DNA of 64,000 bases from the NCBI GenBank assembly GCA_949287305.1, contig CASEFX010000034.1, positions 248,001-312,000 on the forward strand. Reading direction: 5' to 3'. Positions 54,701 to 61,892 of this stretch are shown here, one piece after another. The DNA is from an uncultured Sutterella sp. Lineage in GTDB: Bacteria; Pseudomonadota; Gammaproteobacteria; Burkholderiales; Burkholderiaceae_F. Below the pieces are notes generated by a model. It searched no databases and was not told the origin of the DNA. It saw only the letters and a list, made by a program, of their open reading frames with translations. The translations under genes were made by a program, and so were the position numbers. Numbering within the stretch: position 1 is the first letter of the stretch; each line of letters begins with the position of its first letter.

Positions 54701-54835
54701 CATCACCGACGGGGGCGAAATGTCCGGATACTGCGAGAGCGGGAGAACGCGCAGGCACAAAAGCCCGGCGAGCACGATGATGATCGAGAGAACCGTCGCG
54801 AAGATCGGCCGGCGAATGCAGAACTGACTCAGCAT
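51734..54835 (-). CDS. RND multidrug efflux pump, AcrB-like inner-membrane subunit (HAE1)
   Basis: A 1033-aa proton-driven pump with 12 transmembrane helices and two large periplasmic loops. The N-terminus MLSQFCIRRPIFATVLSII and the TM4 proton-relay motif SIGIVVDDAIVVLENVER (Asp-Asp near 405) are the HAE1 hallmark. TM10-11 contain GLTAKNAILIVE with the conserved Lys. Substrates are likely hydrophobic drugs, dyes or bile salts, useful to a gut organism. Its periplasmic adaptor gene is immediately upstream (12 bases apart). No outer-membrane TolC-like gene is adjacent, so it probably recruits one encoded elsewhere. Confidence 0.96.
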   Translation of the reverse strand: MLSQFCIRRPIFATVLSIIIVLAGLLCLRVLPLSQYPDISPPSVMISTTYEGADSQTIARTVAAPIEDQLSGIEGLLYYTSSIRSNGDIRIQCVFDVGTDANDAMLEINNRVRTAERRLPDRVRDEGVSVRKRNNDTLLMMAMWSPDGSYGVTDIADYANLNIVDELKRIPGIGDVNVFGNAQSAMRIWLDPDRMGALGVTVQDVDNAIQTQNAQRTAGRVGVAPTIPEQQLFYTVRTPGQLLTPEQFANVIVRADGPNGIVRLRDVAATEVGKRSYEFRVDINGVPGVNVGVYLQTGANAVAAAELVKAKVDELASHYPKGKIAHLITDDTTVFVEASLTEVYRTLAEAGLLVLLVVFVFLQSWRATLIPIIAVPVSLIGTMAGLWLLDFSLNTLTLFAMTLSIGIVVDDAIVVLENVERIMRTEGLGPYEASQKAMKEVSGALVAIVLVLSSVFIPVAFLGGIAGELYRQFAVTVSVSVILSGFVALTLTPALCAIFLKPHDADAKRNFFFTKFNQGLAALTMRFLQLVRLALKHRVVTAAILVLVTAGAWQMIQRIPTSFIPTEDQGIVRMALQLPEGAAFPRTEKVVDELYQKVRANEAVRSVVTMVGFDTLSSDQRANAATFITQLKHWDDRTTSASDVQKEFTKLLASHPDVRGVATTPGAIPGLGATNGFSGYVLSRGNDNPLVLQEVMDVYLDALAERPELTSLRSFLRADSPQLVLSVDEAKAIALGVSVDEVYDTISALMGSSYINDFTRNGKIYRVVMQAKADTRATPEDLGRGYVRSSSGEMIPISSLISYERISGADTLARMNGYLAAQFMGAAAQGVSSGDAIRIAEEVGAAVLPEGYTIEWTGQAYHEKRIGSSSATAFGFGILMMFLILAALYERWSLPIAVVLAVPYAVLGAMCAIWIRGTPNDIYFQIGLMVLVGLTAKNAILIVEVAAQKLEEGKGPFTAAIEAAGLRFRPILMTSLAFVLGVVPLILATGAGAAARHSMGTGVFGGMLAATFISTIFVPVFFTWFASRTKRKR

Positions 54836-54847
54836 GGGGCTCTCCGC

Positions 54848-55927
54848 TTAGGCTTGCGGGTCGGTGACGGCGGAGCCGTCGCGAAGGCGCAGGAGCTGAT
54901 CGGTGATGACGAGGTCGCCCTCGTCGACGCCCGAGAAGACGATCCAGTCGGTGCCCTCCCAGAGCCCGACCTTCACGGCCTTGGCGACGGCCTTGTCGCC
55001 CTGGCGCACGTAGACGCGGTAGCCGCCGTCCGGCATCTGCACAATCGCCTTCTGCGGCACGCGGAAGACGTTCTGGTTCACGACGGTCTCGAGGCGCACC
55101 TTCACGAATTCGCCGGGAAGGACCGGCGCGGGTTCTTCAAAGCGCGCCCGCATGAGGCGCGTCGACGTGTCGGGGTCGAGCGACTGGCTCACGAAGTCGA
55201 GCCGGGCCTTGTATTCCTTGCCGTCGGCGGAGAAAAGACGCACGCCGCTCTTTGTCGTGATTTCGGCGCCGCCCAGAAGCCGTTCGGAGGGCGCAAAGCG
55301 TACGCGCAGGTCGTCGCGCTGCGTGATGGTCGTCAAAAGGGTGGTCGAAGCGGAAAGAAGCGCCCCGGGATTCACTTCGGTGCGCCCGGCAATGCCGTCG
55401 ACGGGGGCGGTCACGCGCGTGTAGCTCAGGGAAATGCGGGCGTCCTTCTGATTCGCTTCGGCGTTGGCGAGCGCAAAGCGCGCGGCGTTGCGGCCGGTTT
55501 CGGCGTCGTCGAGCTCCTTGCGGCTCGTCGCGTTGGCCTTCCACAACTGCGTCTGACGACGGAATTCGCGCTCGGCCTGATCGAGTTCGGCTTTCGCCTG
55601 ACGGGTCGCCGCCTCGGCCGCACGGAGACGCGCTTCAAAGGGTGCGGCGTCGATCTCGTACATGAGGTCGCCCGCCTTCACGGCGTCGCCCTCTCGAAAG
55701 CGAACGGTCTTGAGGAGTCCCCCCACCTGGGGACGCACTTCTATTTCCTTGCCGCCTTCCGCTCGTCCGAGCACCTCGACCCAGTGCGATTCCGTCGACG
55801 CGTGCACCGCAACCGTATGCACCGGCAGGGGCGGCGTCTTCACGGTGACGGTTTTCTGATCGGAACAGGCGGCGAGCAACACGACGGCGCAGAGCGTCAG
55901 GCCGCGGGCGACAACGGATTTCAGCAT
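54848..55927 (-). CDS. RND efflux periplasmic adaptor lipoprotein, AcrA-like
   Basis: A 359-aa membrane-fusion protein. The N-terminal signal ends in a lipobox LLAAC (Cys near residue 21), so it is an inner-membrane-anchored lipoprotein. Order of parts: lipoyl half (EIEVRPQVGGLLKTVRFREGDAVKAGDLMYEID), a coiled-coil hairpin (about 85-160), the second lipoyl half (SYTRVTAPVDGIAGR), then beta-barrel and membrane-proximal domains. The ATG at 55927 is preferred to a TTG six bases earlier. A terminator-like hairpin lies in the leader. No TetR regulator is adjacent. Confidence 0.95.
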   Translation of the reverse strand: MLKSVVARGLTLCAVVLLAACSDQKTVTVKTPPLPVHTVAVHASTESHWVEVLGRAEGGKEIEVRPQVGGLLKTVRFREGDAVKAGDLMYEIDAAPFEARLRAAEAATRQAKAELDQAEREFRRQTQLWKANATSRKELDDAETGRNAARFALANAEANQKDARISLSYTRVTAPVDGIAGRTEVNPGALLSASTTLLTTITQRDDLRVRFAPSERLLGGAEITTKSGVRLFSADGKEYKARLDFVSQSLDPDTSTRLMRARFEEPAPVLPGEFVKVRLETVVNQNVFRVPQKAIVQMPDGGYRVYVRQGDKAVAKAVKVGLWEGTDWIVFSGVDEGDLVITDQLLRLRDGSAVTDPQA

Positions 55928-55945
55928 AGGCAAGGAATGAAAAGG

Positions 55946-55971
55946 CGTGCCCTCGCGAAGGGGAGGGCACG
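55946..55971 (-). promoter_or_regulatory. Terminator-like hairpin 20 bases upstream of the adaptor gene
   Basis: CGTGCCCTC and GAGGGCACG (55946-55954, 55963-55971) form a perfect 9-bp stem with an 8-base loop, followed on the reverse strand by CCTTTTC. It is either the terminator of the upstream aminopeptidase gene or an attenuator of the pump operon. Confidence 0.55.
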
Positions 55972-56066
55972 TTGAGAAGCGTAACCATTCAATTTTGAGA
56001 AACTTTCGTCACCGATGAATGAACGGCCGCGCCCCGTAGGCAAAGAAATGTAACAAAAGATGTCTG

Positions 56067-57815
56067 TTATGAGCGCTCTTTTCCGAGCGGGCGGGTTTCC
56101 CTCAGGAGCCAGGCGCGGCCGCGCTCCGAGAGCAGCAGGGCGAGGAGTTCTTCCCGCACCCGGGCGTGGAAGCCGTCGATCTGACGAATTTCCTCGTCCG
56201 TGAGAAGCGACGCGTCGAAGGCCTCCCGGGCGAGCGGAAGGCGGGTGAGCGTCTCAAACGCGAGAAAGCCCTCGTGCTCGGGATCAGGCACCACCCTGAG
56301 CGTATTTTCCCAGCGGATGCCGAAGCGTCCGGCCTCGTAATAGCCCGGCTCGTCCGAAAGCGTGGCGTTGACGGGAAGCGGCTCCGGACAGCGGGGCGAA
56401 ATGCGAAGGGGCCCCTCGTGCACCGACTGGGCAAAACCGATCCCGTGCCCCGTGCCGTGCCCGAAGTCGAGCCCCGCTGCCCAGAGGGGCGCGCGGGCAA
56501 TGGCGTCGAGCGAAACGCCGGGCGTGCCTTCGGGAAAGCGAGCGCGGGCGAGCGCGAGCATCCCCTGCAGAACCCGCGTCGAAGCGGCGAGCGCTTCCGC
56601 TGACGGCGTGCCGACGGCAAACATCCGCGTCGTGTCGGTCGTGCCGAGGCGCGAGTGCGCGCCCGAGTCGACGAGCAAAAGACCGTTTCCTTCCAAGGGC
56701 GCCGCGGTCTCGGGCGCCGTTTCGTAGTGGGGAAGCGCGGCGTTGGGGCCGAAGGCGACGATCGGGTCGAAACTTTCGCAGAGATACGCTTCGGCCTTGG
56801 CTCGCTCGGCAACGAGCATCTGTGCGGCGTCCCATTCGGTGAGGCGCTCGCCCGCGGCAAGGCGTTCTTCGAGCTTTGCCATCCATTCGATCTGGGCGCG
56901 GGCGTCTTCAAGGAGCGCCAACTTCGTGCGGCGGATTTCCTCGCCGCACTTTACGCTCATCCAAAGCGGCACGGGCGAGGGCGTCTCGCAAAGCGTGAAG
57001 CCCGCCCGGGCGAGGTCTCGCCAGAGCGACGCGGGCAGGCGTTCGGGGTCGGCCAAGAGCGCTCCGCGCGGAATGTCGGCGAGGGTCCCCACGCGAATCC
57101 CTTCGCGGGAGAGCTCGTCGACGAGCGGGGCGGCAAGACGCGAGGGATCGGTGAGAAGCAGGGCCTCTCCCTTCTTCGGCACCCAGAGACGCAGGTGCGG
57201 CGTCGTGTTGCAGGCGACGTCGAAGGCGCGAAGATGCGTGAACCACGCCGCCTCTTCGGGCCCGACGAGGGTGCTTTCTCCCTCCTCCATCGTGTCGCGA
57301 AGGCGCGCCAGGCGCAGGGTCGAGGCTTCGGGCGGGTCGATTCGAAAGAGCGGCGCGGCGACTTCGGCGGGACGATCCTCCGTCCAACCCGAGCGAAGGG
57401 CGTCGGGAAGGGCGACGAGCCGCGCGTCGACCTCTTCGAGCGCGGCTTCAAGGCGGCGCACTTCGGCTTCCGAAAGCGTTTCGGGATCGAACCCCACGGC
57501 AAGCCCTTCGACCTCTTCGGGGAGTTCCCGAGGAAGCGCGCGGCGTTGCTCGTGAAAGACGAGGCCGAGCGCGCGGCAGCGCTCCGACGCCGCGAGCGTG
57601 TAGCGGGAGTCGGTCCAGAGGACGTGCGGGGCGGCGCGGCGCAAAAGGAGCGTTCCGGCGCTACCCGTAAAGCCCGTCAGATGGGCGCGCAGCGCCCAAT
57701 GGTCGGGGAGATATTCGGAGCCCCAGGGGTCGCCCGTGACGACGAGAAAGGCGTCGATCGTGTCGGGCAGGGTGGAGAGAAAGGAGCGGATTCGTCCGAG
57801 GTGGTCGATGGACAT
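56067..57815 (-). CDS. Xaa-Pro aminopeptidase (M24, XPNPEP1-like)
   Basis: A 582-aa dimanganese enzyme that removes the N-terminal residue before a proline. Two creatinase-like N-terminal domains precede the catalytic pita-bread fold (about 310-520). Metal ligands are seen in order: LVDSGAH, GTTDTTR, GHGTGHGIG, LSDEPGYYE and RWENTLRV. The C-terminal extra segment (about 525-582) is that of long eukaryote-like/XPNPEP1 aminopeptidases rather than the 440-aa PepP. Cytoplasmic; no signal peptide. Start at 57815 lies just beyond the terminator of the lipoprotein gene. Confidence 0.94.
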   Translation of the reverse strand: MSIDHLGRIRSFLSTLPDTIDAFLVVTGDPWGSEYLPDHWALRAHLTGFTGSAGTLLLRRAAPHVLWTDSRYTLAASERCRALGLVFHEQRRALPRELPEEVEGLAVGFDPETLSEAEVRRLEAALEEVDARLVALPDALRSGWTEDRPAEVAAPLFRIDPPEASTLRLARLRDTMEEGESTLVGPEEAAWFTHLRAFDVACNTTPHLRLWVPKKGEALLLTDPSRLAAPLVDELSREGIRVGTLADIPRGALLADPERLPASLWRDLARAGFTLCETPSPVPLWMSVKCGEEIRRTKLALLEDARAQIEWMAKLEERLAAGERLTEWDAAQMLVAERAKAEAYLCESFDPIVAFGPNAALPHYETAPETAAPLEGNGLLLVDSGAHSRLGTTDTTRMFAVGTPSAEALAASTRVLQGMLALARARFPEGTPGVSLDAIARAPLWAAGLDFGHGTGHGIGFAQSVHEGPLRISPRCPEPLPVNATLSDEPGYYEAGRFGIRWENTLRVVPDPEHEGFLAFETLTRLPLAREAFDASLLTDEEIRQIDGFHARVREELLALLLSERGRAWLLRETRPLGKERS

Positions 57816-57826
57816 CTTGAGAAAAG

Positions 57827-57854
57827 CAAAAGGCGCAGCCCGAGAGGCTACGCC
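57827..57854 (-). terminator. Terminator of the small lipoprotein gene
   Basis: GGCGCAGCC (57831-57839) pairs with GGCTACGCC (57845-57853) with one mismatch; TTTTGCTTTT follows on the reverse strand. Confidence 0.8.
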
Positions 57855-57867
57855 GAAGGGAAATCAA

Positions 57868-58242
57868 TCAAAAGAGTTTGCGCACCGTGATGGTGACGGG
57901 GAAGCCCACGTGGTTGTCGCGTTCTTCCTCTTCCCCCACGTCGAGGCTCACGACGCGCCAGCCCGCGTCGCGGATTTCGTCGATCGTCGCCGAGACGTCG
58001 AGGTCGGGACAGGCGAAGCTCACTTCCTTCACGCGGCGAAGCACCGTGACGGGTTCCTGCGAGACGCAACGCATGGTCGCGCGGTGGGGCGCGTCGATGA
58101 GCGGGTCGCGCGAGGAGCCGTCCGATCCGGACGCCGCCGAAGAGGTGTCCGACGGGCCGTGGGGGCCTTGTACGGCGCAGCCTGCGAGAAAGAGCGCGGC
58201 CGCGAGGGCGGCGAGCGTGGTGCGGGGGGAAAGCGTGAACAT
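57868..58242 (-). CDS. Small hypothetical lipoprotein
   Basis: A 124-aa protein I do not recognise. A signal peptide with a lipobox LAGC (Cys at about residue 22) directs it to lipid modification. A low-complexity Ser/Gly/Asp linker (about 30-48) follows, then a compact domain containing two cysteines (MRCVSQEP and SFACPDLD) that could form a disulfide, and a closing VGFPVTITVRKLF strand. GGAGAAG precedes the ATG and a strong terminator follows, so it is monocistronic and real. Confidence 0.8.
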   Translation of the reverse strand: MFTLSPRTTLAALAAALFLAGCAVQGPHGPSDTSSAASGSDGSSRDPLIDAPHRATMRCVSQEPVTVLRRVKEVSFACPDLDVSATIDEIRDAGWRVVSLDVGEEEERDNHVGFPVTITVRKLF

Positions 58243-58326
58243 GAAAACTTCTCCGTGGACGAGACATTCTAGGGCGGCGGGAGCCGCGGGCGGGCCGCCC
58301 TATGGAGAAACGTCCGTAACCGAGCG

Positions 58327-60126
58327 TTAGCGGCGGTTGCCGTTCTTGCCGTAGTGACGCTTGTTGCCGTCGCGGTAGGGGGCGCGGTTGCCGTTGACGT
58401 TGCGCATGGGACGCGGATATTCGTCGGGCATGATCTGCGGCAGGCTCAGCGCCTGAGAGCTCGGATGATAGGGATCGATCGGCTCCCAGTGGATCGGCTG
58501 ATCGTAGCCGAGACCGCGCAGACTGCGGCGCTTGGGCTGATAGTGAATCGAATTGCCGAAGTTGTCGTCGTCATAGTCGACTTCGCGCTTGGCGTGCTGC
58601 TTCTTGGGCTTCTTGTCGAACTTCTTCTCGAATTTCTTCCCGTTCGCCTTCTTGAAGTCGCCGCGCTTCTTGTCGCTCTTTTCCGAAGAGCGTTCGGGCT
58701 GGGCGTCCTTGCGCTTATCCTCCTGCGCATTTTCGTTGTCGTCGCGTCGGGCGTCCTTGCGGTTGTTGCGCGCGGGACGCTTCTTCACCGTGAGCGTGCG
58801 GGGACGATCGGAGGTTTCGGGCGCCTGAGCGGGCGCTTCGTCCGCGGGCGTTTCCGCGGCGGACGCCTGGGCTTCGGCCTCGGCGGCGGCGCGGCTTTCC
58901 TCCTTCTTTTTCGCGAGGCGGGCGCGGCGCTCTTCGTGGCGGCGGCGCTTCGCTTCGTGGAATTCGCGGTCGAATTCGGCCTTGGTGCGGATCACGATGT
59001 TGAGGGGATTCTCGGGTTCGATCGTGAAGCCGAGGAATTCGGAGAAGCGCGGGAGCTCTTCGGCGAGCGAAGGATGCACGAAGGTCACGGCTTCGCCGCA
59101 GGCGGCGGCGCGGCTCGTGCGGCCGACGCGGTGGACGTAGGTTTCCACGTCGCGGGGAAGGTCGTAGTTGACGACGCAGGGAAGCGAGGCGATGTCGAGG
59201 CCGCGCGCGGCGACGTCGGTCGCGACGAGAACGCGCAGTTTGCCGTTTAGGAAGTCTTCGAGCGCCTTTTCGCGCTGGGCCTGCGTGCGTTCGGAATGAA
59301 GCACCGCGGCTTCGAAGCCGTCCTTCAGAAGGTCTTCGAGGACGCGGTCCGCGCGGGCGCGGGTGCTCGTGAAGACGAGGACGCGGTCGAGCTTGTTGTC
59401 GACGATGAGGTCGCGCAGATAGACGGGCATGCGCGAGGGAGAAAGAATGACGAAGCGCTCCTTCACGTCGGGAACGTCGCGGTGGGCTTCGTCGATGCGG
59501 ACGGGGTCCTTCAAAATCGCCTTGGCGACGTCTTCAACCTCGTCGTTCCAGGTGGCCGAGAAGAACCAGGTCGAAACCTTCGAGTCCTTCCCGAAGTGCC
59601 GCACGATGTGATTGATTTCCTTTCGGAAGCCGAGATCGAGCAGCTGATCCCCTTCGTCGAGCACGAAGCACTCGAGTTCGCTCACGTCGGCCGCCTCCTG
59701 CTTGATGAGATCGAGCGCGCGGCCCGGCGTCGAGATCCAGAGGTCGATGCCGCCTTCGAGCGCCGCGATCTGCGGCGCGAGACGGCTGCCGCCGACCGAA
59801 CAGAGCATGGAGATTTCCAGACCGAGACCGAGCTGCGCGGCGGTGCGCGCCGTCTGCTGGGCGAGTTCGCGCACGGGGCTCAGAATGAGGGCCCGGACCT
59901 TTTTCGCCTGCGGGGCCTTCTTGTCGCGCACGAGCCGCTCGAGAAGCGGAAGGAGAAAGGCGGCGGTCTTGCCGCTGCCGGTGTTGGCGACGGCCACGCA
60001 GTCCGAGCCCGCAAGCAGGGCCGGAACGGCGGATTCCTGCACGGCAGTGGGTTGCTGCCACGTCAGGGTCTCGATATTTTGCAAAATCGGGTCGGAGAGA
60101 CCCAGATCGCGAAACGTTTTCGACAT
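58327..60126 (-). CDS. DEAD-box-family RNA helicase (RhlE-like) with DEGD motif II
   Basis: A 599-aa helicase. Q motif (QQPTAVQ, 24-30), motif I ANTGSGKT (47-54), Ia PVRELAQQ, Ib TPGR, motif II DEGD (157-160) instead of DEAD, III SAT, V TDVAARGLDIA and VI HRVGRTSR are all present. RhlE-type proteins remodel RNA during ribosome assembly and mRNA decay. After about residue 375 comes a long basic, low-complexity tail: KKKEE, Ala/Glu-rich, then RPARNNRKDARRDDNENAQ and KKF-type repeats, an RNA-binding disordered extension. A long structured leader precedes it. Confidence 0.92.
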   Translation of the reverse strand: MSKTFRDLGLSDPILQNIETLTWQQPTAVQESAVPALLAGSDCVAVANTGSGKTAAFLLPLLERLVRDKKAPQAKKVRALILSPVRELAQQTARTAAQLGLGLEISMLCSVGGSRLAPQIAALEGGIDLWISTPGRALDLIKQEAADVSELECFVLDEGDQLLDLGFRKEINHIVRHFGKDSKVSTWFFSATWNDEVEDVAKAILKDPVRIDEAHRDVPDVKERFVILSPSRMPVYLRDLIVDNKLDRVLVFTSTRARADRVLEDLLKDGFEAAVLHSERTQAQREKALEDFLNGKLRVLVATDVAARGLDIASLPCVVNYDLPRDVETYVHRVGRTSRAAACGEAVTFVHPSLAEELPRFSEFLGFTIEPENPLNIVIRTKAEFDREFHEAKRRRHEERRARLAKKKEESRAAAEAEAQASAAETPADEAPAQAPETSDRPRTLTVKKRPARNNRKDARRDDNENAQEDKRKDAQPERSSEKSDKKRGDFKKANGKKFEKKFDKKPKKQHAKREVDYDDDNFGNSIHYQPKRRSLRGLGYDQPIHWEPIDPYHPSSQALSLPQIMPDEYPRPMRNVNGNRAPYRDGNKRHYGKNGNRR

Positions 60127-60198
60127 GGATGTATCTTCGGCGGCGTCGAACGCACGGCCGTTTTGACAGGATGAATTCTTACGATCGGGATTTCGATT

Positions 60199-60216
60199 CC
60201 GCGGCAGGCGCCGCGG
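60199..60216 (-). promoter_or_regulatory. Hairpin in the helicase leader
   Basis: CCGCGGC and GCCGCGG (60199-60205, 60210-60216) form a perfect 7-bp stem with a 4-base loop. Confidence 0.5.
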
Positions 60217-60304
60217 CGCGGGACGGATACGCCGTCTCCCGCTTCGGATGTGGGGAGTCTTTTCGGGGCCTCTTCGGAGAGAGGGGCGCGCCGAACTCCG
60301 CGGG

Positions 60305-60331
60305 GGACCGGCCCGAAGGGGCGGGCCGTCC
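60305..60331 (-). promoter_or_regulatory. Second hairpin in the helicase leader
   Basis: GGAC-C-GGCCCG pairs with CGGGCC-GTCC (10 bp with one bulge) around a 6-base loop, close to the predicted 5' end. The remainder of the 267-base gap shows no gene. Confidence 0.5.
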
Positions 60332-60347
60332 GAATGGCTTTTCGGTG

Positions 60348-60353
60348 ATTCTA
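60348..60353 (-). promoter_or_regulatory. -10 element of the helicase gene
   Basis: Reverse-strand GCTAGAATC, about 222 bases upstream of the start codon, predicting a leader of roughly 215 bases. Confidence 0.5.
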
Positions 60354-60393
60354 GCAGAGCGTTTTCTCAAACGGAAAGCGCTTTGCGTCCGCC

Positions 60394-61014
60394 TTATGGG
60401 AGCAAAATGCCGAAGGGCGCGAGAAGCGCCGCCGTTTCGACGACGGGAAGGCCCATGACGGAGGTGAAGCTTCCGTCGATGCGGGGAATGAAGAGGCCGC
60501 CCAACCCCTGAATGCCGTAGCCGCCCGCCTTGTCGAAGGGTTCGCCCGTGGCGACGTAGCGGGCCATTTCGTCTTCGGTGAGTTCGCGCACGTAGACGTC
60601 CGACGAGGACGCGAGAACGCGGGCGTTCTCATGCGTGGTGCCCACGCAGACGTGCGTGACGACGCGGTGGCGGCGTCCCGAGAGACGGCGAAGGAAAGCC
60701 ATCGCCTCTTCGGCGTCGCGGGGCTTTCCGAGGACGACGTCGTCGATCGTGACGACCGTGTCGGCCGCGATGACGGGCCAGGGCGCGTCGCGAAGGGGCG
60801 AAGCCGCCTTCATGGCGAGCCCCTTTTCAAACTTCTCCACCGTGATGCGGCGGCCGTAGTCGTCGGGCTTTTCGCCGGGGAGCTCCTCTTCGTCGCCCGC
60901 AAAGGCGGTGCGGATCTCGGGATTTTCCGCGAGGACGTGCACGGTAAGGCCGAGGTTTTCGAGGATTTCGCGGCGGCGCGGGCTCTTGCTCGCGAGAATG
61001 ACGTGTCGCTCCAT
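60394..61014 (-). CDS. Maf-family nucleoside triphosphate pyrophosphatase
   Basis: A 206-aa Maf/HAM1-like house-cleaning enzyme that hydrolyses modified or canonical nucleotides (m7GTP, or dTTP/UTP by subgroup). It opens with ILASKSPRRREILENLGL, the family's substrate loop, and has VIAADTVVTIDDVVLGKPRDAEEA near residue 75-98 and the GGYGIQGLGGLFIPRIDGSFTSVMGLP close. It follows rlmH by five bases, the last gene of the nadD-rsfS-rlmH-maf cluster. The ATG at 61014 gives the normal N-terminus. Confidence 0.94.
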   Translation of the reverse strand: MERHVILASKSPRRREILENLGLTVHVLAENPEIRTAFAGDEEELPGEKPDDYGRRITVEKFEKGLAMKAASPLRDAPWPVIAADTVVTIDDVVLGKPRDAEEAMAFLRRLSGRRHRVVTHVCVGTTHENARVLASSSDVYVRELTEDEMARYVATGEPFDKAGGYGIQGLGGLFIPRIDGSFTSVMGLPVVETAALLAPFGILLP

Positions 61015-61019
61015 GACGA

Positions 61020-61487
61020 TCAGGCTCGGTGATAGGGGTGCCCGGCGAGAATCGACCAGGCTCGATAGAGTTGTTCGGAGAGGAGCACGCGCGCGAGCGC
61101 ATGCGGAAGCGTCATGGCCGAGAGCCGCATCGTTTCGTTGGCGCGGGCCTTCACTTCGGGGGCGAGCCCGTCGGGGCCGCCGATCACGAAGACGACTTCG
61201 CGGCGGTCGGAGCGCCACGCGGCGACCGAGCGCGCAAGCGCCATGGTGGTCGCGTCCCTGCCGTGTTCGTCGAGGACAACGACCCAGTCGTCGTCTTCGA
61301 TCTTGGCGAGGATGTGCTCGGCCTCGGCCTTCATGAGCTGCGCGGGCGTGCGGCCGTTTCGGGGCTCCGTGCGGATTTCGACGAGCGAGACGGGAAACTC
61401 GCGCGGAAAGCGCCCGAGATAGTCGCGCACGGCGGTGTCGGCCCAGTCGACGATGCGCTGGCCGACGGCGACGATGCGGATGCCCAT
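61020..61487 (-). CDS. rlmH: 23S rRNA (pseudouridine1915-N3)-methyltransferase RlmH
   Basis: A 155-aa SPOUT-class enzyme that methylates pseudouridine 1915 in helix 69 of 70S ribosomes. The SAM-knot region VVVLDEHGRD and VFVIGGPDGLAPEVKARAN and the C-terminal ARVLLSEQLYRAWSILAGHPYHRA are diagnostic. Length 155 equals E. coli RlmH. Its ATG is directly adjacent to the rsfS stop, so the genes are translationally coupled. Confidence 0.98.
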   Translation of the reverse strand: MGIRIVAVGQRIVDWADTAVRDYLGRFPREFPVSLVEIRTEPRNGRTPAQLMKAEAEHILAKIEDDDWVVVLDEHGRDATTMALARSVAAWRSDRREVVFVIGGPDGLAPEVKARANETMRLSAMTLPHALARVLLSEQLYRAWSILAGHPYHRA

Positions 61488-61877
61488 TTATTCGGCCTTC
61501 TGACGGTGCGGCATGAGGCGGTCGTCGAGCTTTTCGCGGGCTTCGAGGAAGACTTCCTTGCCGCCCCAGATCTCTTCGAGGTTGTAGTAGTCGCGCACGG
61601 CGGGCTGCAGGCAGTGGCAGACGACGCTGCCGCAGTCGACGAGCACCCATTCGCCCGTGTCCTGGCCTTCCATGCCGATCACGGTTTCGCCGGCGGCCTT
61701 GACGGCGGCGGAAACGGAGTAGGCGAGGGCGCGCGTCTGGCGGTTGGAGGTGCCCGACGCGATGACGACGCGTTCGAACTGATCGGTGAGGGCTTCGGTG
61801 TTGAAGACCTTCACGTCCTTGGCCTTGACGTCGTCAAGGGCGTTCACGATGAGCTGGGTAAGTTCGGCGGTGTTCAT
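61488..61877 (-). CDS. rsfS: Ribosomal silencing factor RsfS
   Basis: A 129-aa protein that binds L14 (uL14) on the 50S subunit and blocks subunit joining when nutrients are short. The family sequence VFNTEALTDQFERVVIASGTSNRQTRALAYSV and EGQDTGEWVLVDCGSVVCHCLQPAVRDYYNLEEIWGGK is intact. It sits between nadD (15 bases) and rlmH (0 bases), the conserved proteobacterial order. Confidence 0.98.
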   Translation of the reverse strand: MNTAELTQLIVNALDDVKAKDVKVFNTEALTDQFERVVIASGTSNRQTRALAYSVSAAVKAAGETVIGMEGQDTGEWVLVDCGSVVCHCLQPAVRDYYNLEEIWGGKEVFLEAREKLDDRLMPHRQKAE

Positions 61878-61892
61878 AGAGAAAAATTGCGT

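Noticed and set aside
51845-55975. A 1376-residue forward frame opposite the RND pump genes
   Set aside because: Same artefact: antisense to AcrB/AcrA-like proteins with intact motifs, low-complexity His/Asp/Arg composition, no ribosome site.
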